In this document: in pieces, positions 1 to 6,620 of the stretch
Layout: every line of letters starts with the position of its first letter
Numbering within the stretch: the first letter of the stretch is position 1
Source: an uncultured Verrucomicrobiota bacterium
Lineage (GTDB): Bacteria > Verrucomicrobiota > Kiritimatiellia > RFP12 > UBA1067
Direction: 5' to 3'
Assembly (NCBI GenBank): GCA_946615875.1
Contig: CAMOIK010000008.1
Span: 1 to 20,544, forward strand
Length of the DNA stretch: 20,544 nucleotides
Program-made: the position numbers and the translations under genes
Notes under the pieces: model-generated
Told to the model about the DNA's origin: nothing
Seen by the model: the letters and a program-made list of their open reading frames with translations, nothing else
Databases searched by the model: none

Positions 1-14
1 AGCAAAGCATGAAA

Positions 15-48
15 TGGTGCGCACCAAAACCCTAGACGGTGCGCACCG
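15..48. promoter_or_regulatory. Pair of perfect 12-bp palindromes, possible operator
   Basis: Two perfect palindromes, TGGTGCGCACCA (15-26) and CGGTGCGCACCG (37-48), share the core GGTGCGCACC. Their centres are exactly 22 bp apart, about two helical turns, as expected if two protein dimers bound the same face of the DNA. A partial copy, GGTGCGC, lies at 104-110. No gene is recognisable in 1-197, so the regulated gene is unknown; it may lie left of the window or be the decayed toxin-antitoxin operon at 198-500. The operator role is an inference from symmetry and spacing. Confidence 0.45.
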
Positions 49-197
49 CTCGATATTGTCCGTTGTAGCGAGCCGCCCAAAGCACTATGTAGCAACATTC
101 CCTGGTGCGCTGGCGCCATAGATCAGCTGCGGCGAGTTTATGCACAGAGCGGAGAATTGAAACGCACAAAAGGGGATGGCCTTGATTGTGATGGCTC

Positions 198-383
198 TCA
201 GAACACGTCGCGGTGTGTGCCCGTTCTGGTCATGGAAAGGACGAGCGTCGTTTCGTTCTTGAAGTAGATCAGGACCCTGTCCGGTTCGATGTGGCAGTCG
301 CGGTGTTCAAGTCGTAGCCGCGCTTCTTCAGGCGCTTGTAGTCCTTCTTGAAGCGTGACGTGTACTTGACGAATGAACATCAT
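198..383 (-). pseudogene. Remnant of YafQ/RelE-type mRNA interferase toxin
   Basis: The C-terminal half reads RDCHIEPDRVLIYF and ends TRTGTHRDVF, the hallmark end of YafQ toxins, which are ribosome-dependent mRNA endonucleases. The catalytic-type His and Asp of the HIEPD segment and the His and Phe of the TGTH..F end are kept, but the Trp usual after that Asp is Arg. The first codons (MMFI) fit the family start. The next stretch is out of frame: one frame over it reads VKYTSRFKKDYKRLKKRGYD, the typical YafQ N-terminus, so about one extra base lies near 370. About 35 codons linking this part to RDCHIEPD are missing. The open frame is therefore a chance read-through of a gene broken by a frameshift and an internal deletion. 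Its start overlaps the stop of the antitoxin remnant upstream. Confidence 0.8.
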
Positions 384-500
384 GCCTCCAGGTTGGCTTT
401 GCGGGGTTTGTGGCTGGTATAGGAAGGCTCGGTGGAATCTGCCGCTATCCGCTCCGTCTCTCGCATGGCCGCGAACGTTGCTGGTTCATGTCTTCGCGTC
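380..500 (-). pseudogene. Remnant of DinJ/RelB-type antitoxin (C-terminal end)
   Basis: The minus-strand frame ending at the TGA at 380-382 reads FAAMRETERIAAD then SYTS and ends KANLEA. This matches the C-terminal tail of DinJ/RelB antitoxins (pattern AAMEEAERIA.DPS...YTS.DEL...L). The stop overlaps the start of the YafQ remnant (ATGA), the usual antitoxin-first operon order. The same frame stays open back to a stop at 650-652, but that stretch shows no ribbon-helix-helix N-terminus and no credible start codon. The antitoxin has apparently lost its DNA-binding half. The tail match is good; what the upstream frame (about 500-649) came from is unknown. Confidence 0.6.
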
Positions 501-666
501 TCACCCTGGGTCGGTTCGTCGACAAGATTTTCGGCGATGATGAAGGCGATTTGCCGGTCGAGTTTCGCGTCTGATACTTGAGGTCTGGCGGTGGCAAGGG
601 CGGCATTTCTGTCAGATGCCAGACGCGGATCATCGCCTAGTTTGCGGTGCTAGTGCCACCTGGCGC

Positions 667-683
667 GGAAAATATGATATAAT
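667..683 (+). promoter_or_regulatory. Extended -10 promoter of cysS
   Basis: GCGGAAAATATGATATAAT precedes cysS, with TATAAT at 678-683 and the extended TG at 675-676. No convincing -35 box is visible. The ATG at 692 is only 8 nt beyond the -10, so transcription should begin at or within about two bases of the start codon. An almost identical sequence lies before the purF-like gene at 19567-19585. Confidence 0.75.
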
Positions 684-691
684 ATGCGGCG

Positions 692-2047
692 ATGAAAGTT
701 TACAACTCATTGACGAGGCGCGAGGAGGAGTTCGCGCCGATGGAAGACGGAAGAGTCCGCATGTACACGTGCGGTCCGACGGTCTATAACTTCGCTCACA
801 TAGGGAATTTCCGCGCTTACGCGTTCGAGGACATCCTGAGGCGCGTGATCGAGTTCAACGGCTGGAAGGTTCGTCAGGTCATGAACCTCACGGATGTCGA
901 TGACAAGACGATACGGGGCGCGAATGCGGCAGGCGTGAAACTCGCCGACTACACGAAGACCTACAAGGACGCTTTCTTCGCAGACTTGAAAACCCTCAAC
1001 ATCGAGCCTGCGGAGGTCTATCCGGCGGCGACCGACCACATTCCGGAGATGATCGATCTCGTCGCGAAGCTCGTGGAGAAGGGCGTGGCATACAAGAGCG
1101 ACGACGGCAGCGTCTATTTCAACGTGCGCAAGTTCCCTGGCTACGGGAAGCTCGCACACATCGACTTCGACAATCAGCGCACCGGCGCCAGGTGCCTCGG
1201 CGACGAGTACGACAAGGAGAACGTGGGAGATTTCGCGCTGTGGAAGGCGTGGGAGGAGAGCGACGGCCCCGTCGGCTGGGATTCACCATGGGGACGCGGA
1301 CGTCCCGGCTGGCACATAGAATGCTCCGCCATGTCTATGAAGTATCTCGGCGAGACGTTCGACCTCCACACCGGCGGCATCGACAACCTCTTCCCCCACC
1401 ACGAGAACGAAATCGCGCAGGCGGAGGCGGCTACCGGCAAGGAGTTCGTCAGGACGTGGATGCACTGCGCCCACCTGCGCGTCAACGGCGAGAAGATGTC
1501 CAAGAGCCTGGGCAACTTCTTCACGCTGCGCGACCTCGTGGAGAAGGGGTGGACGGGGCGCGAGATACGCTACGTGCTCATAAACGCCCACTACCGCGCG
1601 AGCCTGAACTTCGCCTTCTCGGCGCTTGAGGACGCTCGTAAGTCTCTGGCCCGCGTAGATGCCTGCGTCGAGAAGGCGACGGAAGGCGAGGCGCCGGAAT
1701 GGGCCAAGAAGCATCTCGACGACTTTACCGCCGCCGTCAACGACGACCTAAACATCCCGCGCGCTTTCGCCGCGCTCTTCGAGCTCGTGCGAGAGACCAA
1801 CGCCAAAGGCGGCGCAGGAGTGCTAGGCGTTTTCAAGCGCATGGACGCCGTCCTTGGCGTCATCTTCTTTGGCAACGAGAAGCGGAAGGTCGAAGTGCCG
1901 GCTGACGTGCAGGCGCTCTTGGACGAACGCGCGGCTGCGCGCAAGGCGAAGGATTGGGCGGAGTCCGACCGTCTGCGCGACGCCATCGCTGCCCTTGGTT
2001 GGGCGGTGAAGGACTCCAGAGACGGGCAGAGCGTCTCCAAGACGTGA
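692..2047 (+). CDS. cysS: Cysteine--tRNA ligase
   Basis: Charges tRNA-Cys with cysteine in the cytoplasm. This is a class I aminoacyl-tRNA synthetase of 451 residues, near the usual 460. The N-terminus has the typical YNSLTR start, Cys27 in MYTCGPTVYN and the HIGH-type motif HIGN at 36-39. The middle contains WHIECSAMS and the FPHHENEIAQ segment, which together with Cys27 supply the zinc site that selects cysteine. KMSKS lies at 268-272, followed by the helical anticodon-binding domain. The start at 692 is fixed by family alignment, because the YNSLTR segment begins at residue 4. There is no Shine-Dalgarno sequence, and the promoter -10 ends 8 nt before the ATG, so the mRNA is predicted to be leaderless. 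The following trxA is 70 nt away, across a short 9-bp repeat array. Confidence 0.97.
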   Translation: MKVYNSLTRREEEFAPMEDGRVRMYTCGPTVYNFAHIGNFRAYAFEDILRRVIEFNGWKVRQVMNLTDVDDKTIRGANAAGVKLADYTKTYKDAFFADLKTLNIEPAEVYPAATDHIPEMIDLVAKLVEKGVAYKSDDGSVYFNVRKFPGYGKLAHIDFDNQRTGARCLGDEYDKENVGDFALWKAWEESDGPVGWDSPWGRGRPGWHIECSAMSMKYLGETFDLHTGGIDNLFPHHENEIAQAEAATGKEFVRTWMHCAHLRVNGEKMSKSLGNFFTLRDLVEKGWTGREIRYVLINAHYRASLNFAFSALEDARKSLARVDACVEKATEGEAPEWAKKHLDDFTAAVNDDLNIPRAFAALFELVRETNAKGGAGVLGVFKRMDAVLGVIFFGNEKRKVEVPADVQALLDERAAARKAKDWAESDRLRDAIAALGWAVKDSRDGQSVSKT

Positions 2048-2071
2048 AAAACATGTCGTCCGACAACCGCA

Positions 2072-2101
2072 CAAACCCCTCAAACCATTCAAACCCCTCA
2101 A
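2072..2101 (+). repeat. Short tandem 9-bp repeat between cysS and trxA
   Basis: Three units, CAAACCCCT, CAAACCATT and CAAACCCCT (2072-2098), are followed by a partial CAA. In the register NNTCAAACC this is the same unit as the much longer array at 10628-10719. The 70-nt gap between cysS and trxA holds nothing else recognisable and no clear terminator. Confidence 0.8.
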
Positions 2102-2117
2102 TCGGAAAAAGAAAAAC

Positions 2118-2420
2118 ATGACAAACGTTACGACAAAGGCGGAATATGACGCGGCTGTGGCGAGCGGCAAGGTGCTCGTCGATTTCTGGGCGACGTGGTG
2201 CGGCCCGTGCATGATGATGGGCGAGCGCATCGAGAAGGAGCTGGTGCCCGCGGCGCCAGACGTGAAGATCGTCAAGGTGAACGTAGATGAGGCGCCGGAG
2301 CTGGCGGCGGAGTTCGGCATCATGTCGATCCCGGCGCTCTTCTGCTACGTGGACGGCGTAAGGAAGGCCGAATTCGTCGGCGTTACCGACGTCGCACAGA
2401 TCATGAGAATTATGGTATAA
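2118..2420 (+). CDS. trxA: Thioredoxin
   Basis: A small cytoplasmic thiol-disulfide oxidoreductase of 100 residues, about the normal thioredoxin length. The active site is WCGPC in DFWATWCGPCMMMGERI, preceded by the usual beta strand VLVDFWA. The C-terminal part has the conserved cis-proline segment SIPALFCYVDG followed by a helix. The start ATG at 2118 has only an A-rich leader and no strong Shine-Dalgarno. The stop codon TAA lies inside the TATAAT promoter element of the next gene. Whether this is the main cellular thioredoxin or one of several cannot be told from the window. Confidence 0.94.
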   Translation: MTNVTTKAEYDAAVASGKVLVDFWATWCGPCMMMGERIEKELVPAAPDVKIVKVNVDEAPELAAEFGIMSIPALFCYVDGVRKAEFVGVTDVAQIMRIMV

Positions 2421-2421
2421 T
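2411..2421 (+). promoter_or_regulatory. Extended -10 promoter overlapping the trxA stop codon
   Basis: TATGGTATAAT (2411-2421) matches the TATGnTATAAT element before cysS and the purF-like gene. The trxA stop TAA (2418-2420) is part of the TATAAT. Transcription would begin near 2428, giving a leader of about 20 nt with a strong AAGGAGGA (2436-2443) before the ATG at 2448. Confidence 0.7.
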
Positions 2422-2447
2422 GTGCGCCACAAGCCAAGGAGGATGCC

Positions 2448-2783
2448 ATGAGCGAAAAGAATGAAACGCCGGAAATCGGCAATACCGACATCAGTTTCGA
2501 CTGTCCGCACTGCGGCATGAACCACGTGGTCGATTTCCGCGCGGCCGGTTTGCAGGTTGACTGCAAGGAGTGCGGAAAGTCCATACTCGTGCCGATTCCC
2601 GACGGCATGGAGCTGGGCGATCTCGACATGGATACCGGGGAGATACTGCAGCAGCTCTTCGCATCACGCCGCAATTTCCAGAAAGCCGAAATACAGATAC
2701 AAGAGCTCAAGACCCGTCTCACGCGGATACAGGAGGCGCTGACGGTCATCCAGAACGTCATCGGGGAAGGCCTGTCTTTGTAG
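2448..2783 (+). CDS. Small zinc-ribbon protein with coiled-coil tail
   Basis: A 111-residue protein of unknown function. Residues 17-45 form a zinc ribbon with two CxxC knuckles, Cys19/Cys22 in DCPHCG and Cys39/Cys42 in DCKECG, in the style of MJ0042-like or zf-TFIIB-like ribbons. Residues about 65-105 are a charged heptad-like helix (RRNFQKAEIQIQELKTRLTR) likely to form a coiled coil, so it may act as a dimer. There is no signal peptide or membrane segment. It has its own promoter and a strong ribosome binding site, and lies 45 nt upstream of the phosphatidyltransferase gene, with which it is probably cotranscribed. A role in nucleic-acid or protein binding is possible but not shown. Confidence 0.85.
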   Translation: MSEKNETPEIGNTDISFDCPHCGMNHVVDFRAAGLQVDCKECGKSILVPIPDGMELGDLDMDTGEILQQLFASRRNFQKAEIQIQELKTRLTRIQEALTVIQNVIGEGLSL

Positions 2784-2828
2784 GATTCCCGGTTTTCAGA
2801 CCGTGGTTTGCAGTAAAAAGGGTTCGCC

Positions 2829-3509
2829 ATGCGCAAGAATCTCGATAATGCGGAAGGAGACTGCAAACTGCAAGCTGCGAACTGCAAACTGCTCGTCAAT
2901 GCGCTGACATTCTCGCGGCTGCCGCTGATTTTCGCGTGGCTCGGGTTCGCCATGGCCGCGGAGTACGGGTGCGGGCTGTGGGCGACGCTGTCCGCAATGG
3001 CCGCGCTCGCACTTTCCGGATTGACGGACTTCTTCGACGGCAGTTTGGCGCGCCGCTGGAACGTGGTCACGCCTCTCGGCAAGATGGCCGATCCGCTGAT
3101 GGACAAGGCTGTTTACGTGGTGGTGTTTCCGTCGCTGACGTGGCTGCTTCTGCGCCACGAGGGCGGGGAGTGGCATTCATTGCTGATGCTGGCGTTCACC
3201 ATACTCTACACGCTGCGAGACCTGTGGGTCACGTTTCTGCGGTCGGTCGCCTCGCTCTATGGCGCGCCGACGGGCGCGATGTGGCTAGGGAAGGTGCGCA
3301 CGGCATTGACCTTCCCCACGGCGGGGCTGGTTTATTGCTGCGTATCCTTCATGCCTTTGCTCTCCGGCAAGCCTGGCGCGTGGCTGCTGTGGGCCTGCTA
3401 TTTCGCGGAGGCTGCGATGATCGTCCTCAACGCCGTTTCATTCGTGACCTACACGCGCGTCTATGCGCCATACCTCAAAAAGGCACTTGAACGCAGACGA
3501 GATTTATGA
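2829..3509 (+). CDS. CDP-alcohol phosphatidyltransferase (PgsA-like)
   Basis: An integral membrane enzyme of 226 residues that joins a CDP-diacylglycerol lipid to an alcohol. The full signature DGx2ARx8Gx3Dx3D is present from Asp70 to Asp92 (DGSLARRW, then GKMADPLMD). The DPLMDK segment favours glycerol-3-phosphate as acceptor (PgsA, phosphatidylglycerophosphate synthase), but phosphatidylserine or another alcohol cannot be excluded. Several hydrophobic helices surround the motif. The typical family start (NALTFSRLPL) begins only at about residue 24. The preceding residues 12-22 are encoded by a 7-bp tandem repeat (2861-2892), an unusual N-terminal extension. The ATG at 2829 has a weak AAAAAGGG upstream and no later in-frame ATG would leave the domain whole. 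Confidence 0.88.
   Translation: MRKNLDNAEGDCKLQAANCKLLVNALTFSRLPLIFAWLGFAMAAEYGCGLWATLSAMAALALSGLTDFFDGSLARRWNVVTPLGKMADPLMDKAVYVVVFPSLTWLLLRHEGGEWHSLLMLAFTILYTLRDLWVTFLRSVASLYGAPTGAMWLGKVRTALTFPTAGLVYCCVSFMPLLSGKPGAWLLWACYFAEAAMIVLNAVSFVTYTRVYAPYLKKALERRRDL
2861..2892 (+). repeat. 7-bp tandem repeat inside the pgsA-like gene
   Basis: The units are CTGCAAA, CTGCAAG, CTGCGAA and CTGCAAA, plus a final CTGC, with a strict 7-bp period. In frame it encodes CKLQAANCKL near the N-terminus of the phosphatidyltransferase. The same family occurs inverted within priA at 4444-4473. Confidence 0.85.
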
Positions 3510-3515
3510 TAACAT
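3507..3515 (+). promoter_or_regulatory. Extended -10 promoter overlapping the pgsA-like stop codon
   Basis: TTTATGATAACAT aligns with the TATGnTATAAT element of the other promoters, giving -10 TAACAT at 3510-3515. The extended TG lies in the TGA stop codon (3507-3509) of the preceding gene. Transcription starting near 3522 would leave AAAGGA (3533-3538) as ribosome binding site for the ATG at 3548. Confidence 0.5.
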
Positions 3516-3547
3516 ACCCCACACCAACCAAGAAAGGACAGAACAAA

Positions 3548-4285
3548 ATGAACAAGACAAACAAAGGTTTCACGCTCGTCGAGCTGCTGGTCGTCATCGG
3601 CATTCTCGGCATTCTCATGGGAGCGCTCTTCCCGGCCATTTCGTCGGCCATGCTCTCCGCCAACACGTCGGCCATGTCGATGAACGGCAAGAACCTCTTT
3701 ACCGGCATTACGCAGGCCAACACCGATCGCGTCGCGCACGGCCGCGAACTCGTGTGGCCTAAGAAGAACTCCTCCACCGGCTCCACGGGAACCACGACAG
3801 ATATCGCCGACAAGACATGGAGCGACGCCGACACCTACTTCGAAGAGCTCTTCGACATGGAGAACTACGGCACGACGGAGTGGACGCCCTACGTCGATGT
3901 CGATATCAAGTTCCTTTCCGGCTCCGGCGTTCCATCCTACAAGGGCAACAAAACCCTCAAGGGCTGCATCGCGTGGAAGATTGCGACCGACATCACCGAC
4001 GACATGCCTGACATCATCCCCGTGCTCGTCTCGCGCAATCTCGACACGCAGCGCTTCGCGATGTCCGGCGACACCGACACGCTCAGCGACACCAAGCGCC
4101 TCACGATGGGCAAGGACTTCTCCCAGCCTTTCGGCAACAAGGCGTGCGTGATCGTCCACAAGGGCGGCGCGGCTTCGGTTTACAAGGGCCGCTACGCGAC
4201 GCTCTCCGACATCTACGAGAAGCAGACGATTTCGTTTGCCTCCGGCGTCCAGGTCTCCTATCTCGAACCTTCCAAGGAGAACTGA
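3548..4285 (+). CDS. Prepilin-like protein with N-terminal methylation motif
   Basis: A 245-residue pilin or pseudopilin. The type IV prepilin leader MNKTNKG is followed by FTLVELLVVIGILGILMGAL, with cleavage expected between Gly7 and Phe8 and Glu at mature position 5. The hydrophobic helix is followed by a globular domain without transmembrane segments. It lacks the GPY and DPWGN motifs of the two GspG-like pseudopilins at 11957 and 12843, so it belongs to a different subfamily, perhaps a structural pilin. An upstream in-frame ATG at 3506 is rejected because it overlaps the predicted promoter and would bury the leader; the ATG at 3548 has AAAGGA at a 9-nt spacing. It lies alone, 14 nt before priA, far from the assembly operon at 11957-18379. 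Confidence 0.85.
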   Translation: MNKTNKGFTLVELLVVIGILGILMGALFPAISSAMLSANTSAMSMNGKNLFTGITQANTDRVAHGRELVWPKKNSSTGSTGTTTDIADKTWSDADTYFEELFDMENYGTTEWTPYVDVDIKFLSGSGVPSYKGNKTLKGCIAWKIATDITDDMPDIIPVLVSRNLDTQRFAMSGDTDTLSDTKRLTMGKDFSQPFGNKACVIVHKGGAASVYKGRYATLSDIYEKQTISFASGVQVSYLEPSKEN

Positions 4286-4299
4286 AGCGTTGAGGCGTC

Positions 4300-6576
4300 A
4301 TGGTTGCCCGCGTAGCGATAGACTTGGCGCTTGATCGCCTGTTCGACTACGCCATACCGAATGAACTCGCGGGGAAGCTGGCTGTCGGCCAGCTTCTCCG
4401 CGTTCCATTCGGGCATCGCGAGGCGCGCGGTTTTTTGATGGAGTTCGCAGTTCGCAGTGTGCAGTGTGCGGTTGACGACGCGGGGCGTGCAGACGGCGAA
4501 AATGGATCGGTCGAGGAGAGAGAGCTTTTTCCGGCGGCAAACGCGGATGCAAACCGCGGGCCGCAAACGGCAAACCGCACGCTGAAGAAGATACTCGGCA
4601 TCGCGGACGAGGTGCCGTTCTTCAGCGAGAAGCTGCTGGAGCTCGTGCGGCGCGTGGCGGAGTGGACCATGTCGCCAATCGAGAGCGTTCTTCGCGCGGC
4701 GGTACCGGCGGCGGTGCTGCGTCCCGGCGCGAAGGAGAGGCTGGAGTTTTTCGTCTCGCCCATCGAGGGGAAGACCGGGGACGGACTGAGCGAGAGACAG
4801 AAGTGGCTGTACAACCAGATCGTGAGAGTCGGAGGCGGCTGGATGCGTTCGCTCGCCGACGAGATGAAGACCACCGCCGACACGCTGCGCAAGCTGGAGG
4901 CGGCGGGGATGGTGTCGATAGAGCGGGTGGCGAGGCGTCGCAACCCGCTCGCCAACAGACGGATACTGCCCTCGCGCAACCTCGCCCTGAACGCCGGCCA
5001 GGCCGCGGCGCTGGAGGCGATCTCGACTGCGACGCGGCCGCTCCTGCTGCACGGCGTCACCGGCTCGGGCAAGACGGAGGTGTATCTGCAGGCGATCGAG
5101 CGCGAACTCGCGGCAGGGCGCGGGGCGATCGTCATGGTTCCGGAGATCGCCCTGACGCCGCAGACGGTGCAGCGCTTCGCGTCTCGCTTTGGCGACCGCG
5201 TGGCGGTGCTGCATTCGGCGCTTTCGGACGGCGAGCGTTTCGACGAGTGGCATCGCATCCGCTCCGGCAAGGCGAGCGTGGTGGTGGGGCCGCGCAGCGC
5301 GGTGTTCGCGCCCGTCAAGTCCCTGGGGCTGATCGTGGTGGACGAGGAGCACGAGACGAGCTACAAGCAGGATAGCCAGCCGCGCTACAACGCCCGCGAC
5401 GTGGCGGTGATGCGCGCGGCGATCGAGGGCGCCAAGGTGGTGCTTGGCTCGGCCACGCCCAGCCTGGAGTCCTGGCGCAACGCGCAGACCGGGAAATACG
5501 CGCTCGCCACGCTTTCGGAGCGCGCCGGCGCGGGGACGATGCCGCTCGTGCACGTGATCGACATGGCAGAGGAGCGGGAGAGGGGCATTTTCTCCGCGCC
5601 GCTTCTCGATGCGCTGCGTCTGCGTCTTGCGCGAGGCGAGCAGTCCATGCTCTTCCTCAACAGGCGCGGGTATTCACGGAGCGTCACGTGCGAAGGGTGC
5701 GGCGAGCCTGTCATGTGCCCAGACTGCTCCATGCCCTATACCTACCATCGCGCAGACGACTGTCTGCGCTGCCACATATGCGGTTCGTGGCGCCCTGTCC
5801 CGAAGGCCTGCCCGTCGTGCGGGTCCGAGGCGCTCTCCTTTAAAGGAATCGGGACGCAGCGGGCGGAAGCCGCGCTCGGCAAGTGCCTGCCTGGCGCGAA
5901 AGTGCTGAGGATGGACGCGGATTCCACGAGCCGCCGCCATTCGCACGACGACATTCTCGGCGCGTTCCGGCGCGGCGAGGCGCAGATTCTGCTTGGCACG
6001 CAGATGATAGCCAAGGGTCTGGATTTCCCGAACGTCACACTGGTCGGGGTGCTTAACGCCGACAGCTCCCTCAACATGCCGGATTTCCGCGCGGCGGAGC
6101 GCACGTTCCAGCTGCTCGCGCAGGTATCGGGCCGCGCGGGCCGCGCCGAACTGCCGGGAGAGGTGTTCATACAGACCTATTCGCCGGACGAACCGGCGAT
6201 CGCGACCGCGGCCAGGGGCGACTTCGCCACCTTCGCCCGCGACGAGCTGGCGGCGCGCGAACAGGCGTGGTTTCCTCCATTCTGCCGCCTGGCCGCGATC
6301 TGCCTGTCCGCGCGCGATCCCAAGACGGTCGGCGACTGGGCGACGATGTATGCGCAGTCGCTTTCGGCCTACGCGAAGGGCGTGGGGGGATTGGTCGCGG
6401 GCGATGCCTATCCAAGCGCGCTGGAGAAGGCGGAAGGGTGGTTCAGGTGGCAGATCGTGATGCGTTCGCGCTCCGCCGCGGCCATGCGCCAGGCCTGGCG
6501 CTGGCTCACGGGCGTGCGCCCGCCGCCGAAGTGCCTGCGGGTGGTCATTGACATGGACGCCTTCGGTTTAGTATAA
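4300..6576 (+). CDS. priA: Primosomal protein N' (replication restart helicase)
   Basis: A superfamily 2 3'-5' DNA helicase that recognises stalled forks and reloads the replicative helicase. At 758 residues it is slightly longer than E. coli PriA (732). The N-terminal 3'-end-binding domain (VARVAIDLALDRLFDYAIP) is followed by a helicase core with Walker A GVTGSGKT at 252-259 and DEEH at 348-351. Eight cysteines in four CxxC pairs (464/467, 473/476, 491/494, 504/507) bind two zincs. The motif region GTQMIAKGLDFPNVTLVGVLNAD follows. Residues about 46-90 form an insertion absent from most PriA, encoded partly by inverted 7-bp repeats. The ATG is preceded by GAGG. The last two codons, GTA TAA, are part of the promoter of the next gene. 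Confidence 0.97.
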   Translation: MVARVAIDLALDRLFDYAIPNELAGKLAVGQLLRVPFGHREARGFLMEFAVRSVQCAVDDAGRADGENGSVEERELFPAANADANRGPQTANRTLKKILGIADEVPFFSEKLLELVRRVAEWTMSPIESVLRAAVPAAVLRPGAKERLEFFVSPIEGKTGDGLSERQKWLYNQIVRVGGGWMRSLADEMKTTADTLRKLEAAGMVSIERVARRRNPLANRRILPSRNLALNAGQAAALEAISTATRPLLLHGVTGSGKTEVYLQAIERELAAGRGAIVMVPEIALTPQTVQRFASRFGDRVAVLHSALSDGERFDEWHRIRSGKASVVVGPRSAVFAPVKSLGLIVVDEEHETSYKQDSQPRYNARDVAVMRAAIEGAKVVLGSATPSLESWRNAQTGKYALATLSERAGAGTMPLVHVIDMAEERERGIFSAPLLDALRLRLARGEQSMLFLNRRGYSRSVTCEGCGEPVMCPDCSMPYTYHRADDCLRCHICGSWRPVPKACPSCGSEALSFKGIGTQRAEAALGKCLPGAKVLRMDADSTSRRHSHDDILGAFRRGEAQILLGTQMIAKGLDFPNVTLVGVLNADSSLNMPDFRAAERTFQLLAQVSGRAGRAELPGEVFIQTYSPDEPAIATAARGDFATFARDELAAREQAWFPPFCRLAAICLSARDPKTVGDWATMYAQSLSAYAKGVGGLVAGDAYPSALEKAEGWFRWQIVMRSRSAAAMRQAWRWLTGVRPPPKCLRVVIDMDAFGLV
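4444..4581 (+). repeat. Inverted 7-bp repeat arrays inside priA
   Basis: Forward units TTCGCAG, TTCGCAG, TGTGCAG and TGTGCGG (4444-4471) are the reverse complement of the CTGCAAA/CTGCGAA family in the pgsA-like gene. A second, more degenerate array in the opposite sense ends with CCGCAAA, CGGCAAA and CCGCACG (4561-4581). The arms can partly pair. Both arrays stay in frame and encode part of the extra segment in the PriA N-terminal domain. Confidence 0.7.
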
Positions 6577-6600
6577 TTTAAGGCTGCTGGCCATTCCAGC
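6567..6600 (+). promoter_or_regulatory. Promoter overlapping the priA stop codon, with 5' hairpin
   Basis: TTTAGTATAAT gives a -10 TATAAT at 6572-6577 that contains the TAA stop of priA (6574-6576). The expected transcript start near 6584 is followed at once by a short hairpin, GCTGG (6586-6590) pairing with CCAGC (6596-6600). AGGGGA (6607-6612) then serves the ATG at 6621. The TG of the extended -10 is not conserved here. Confidence 0.5.
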
Positions 6601-6620
6601 GACTCTAGGGGACATAACAA

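Noticed and set aside
4258..5553. 431-codon minus-strand open frame
   Set aside because: Lies antisense to priA, is Arg/His/Ala-rich and has no recognisable motif; the plus-strand frame holds all PriA motifs.
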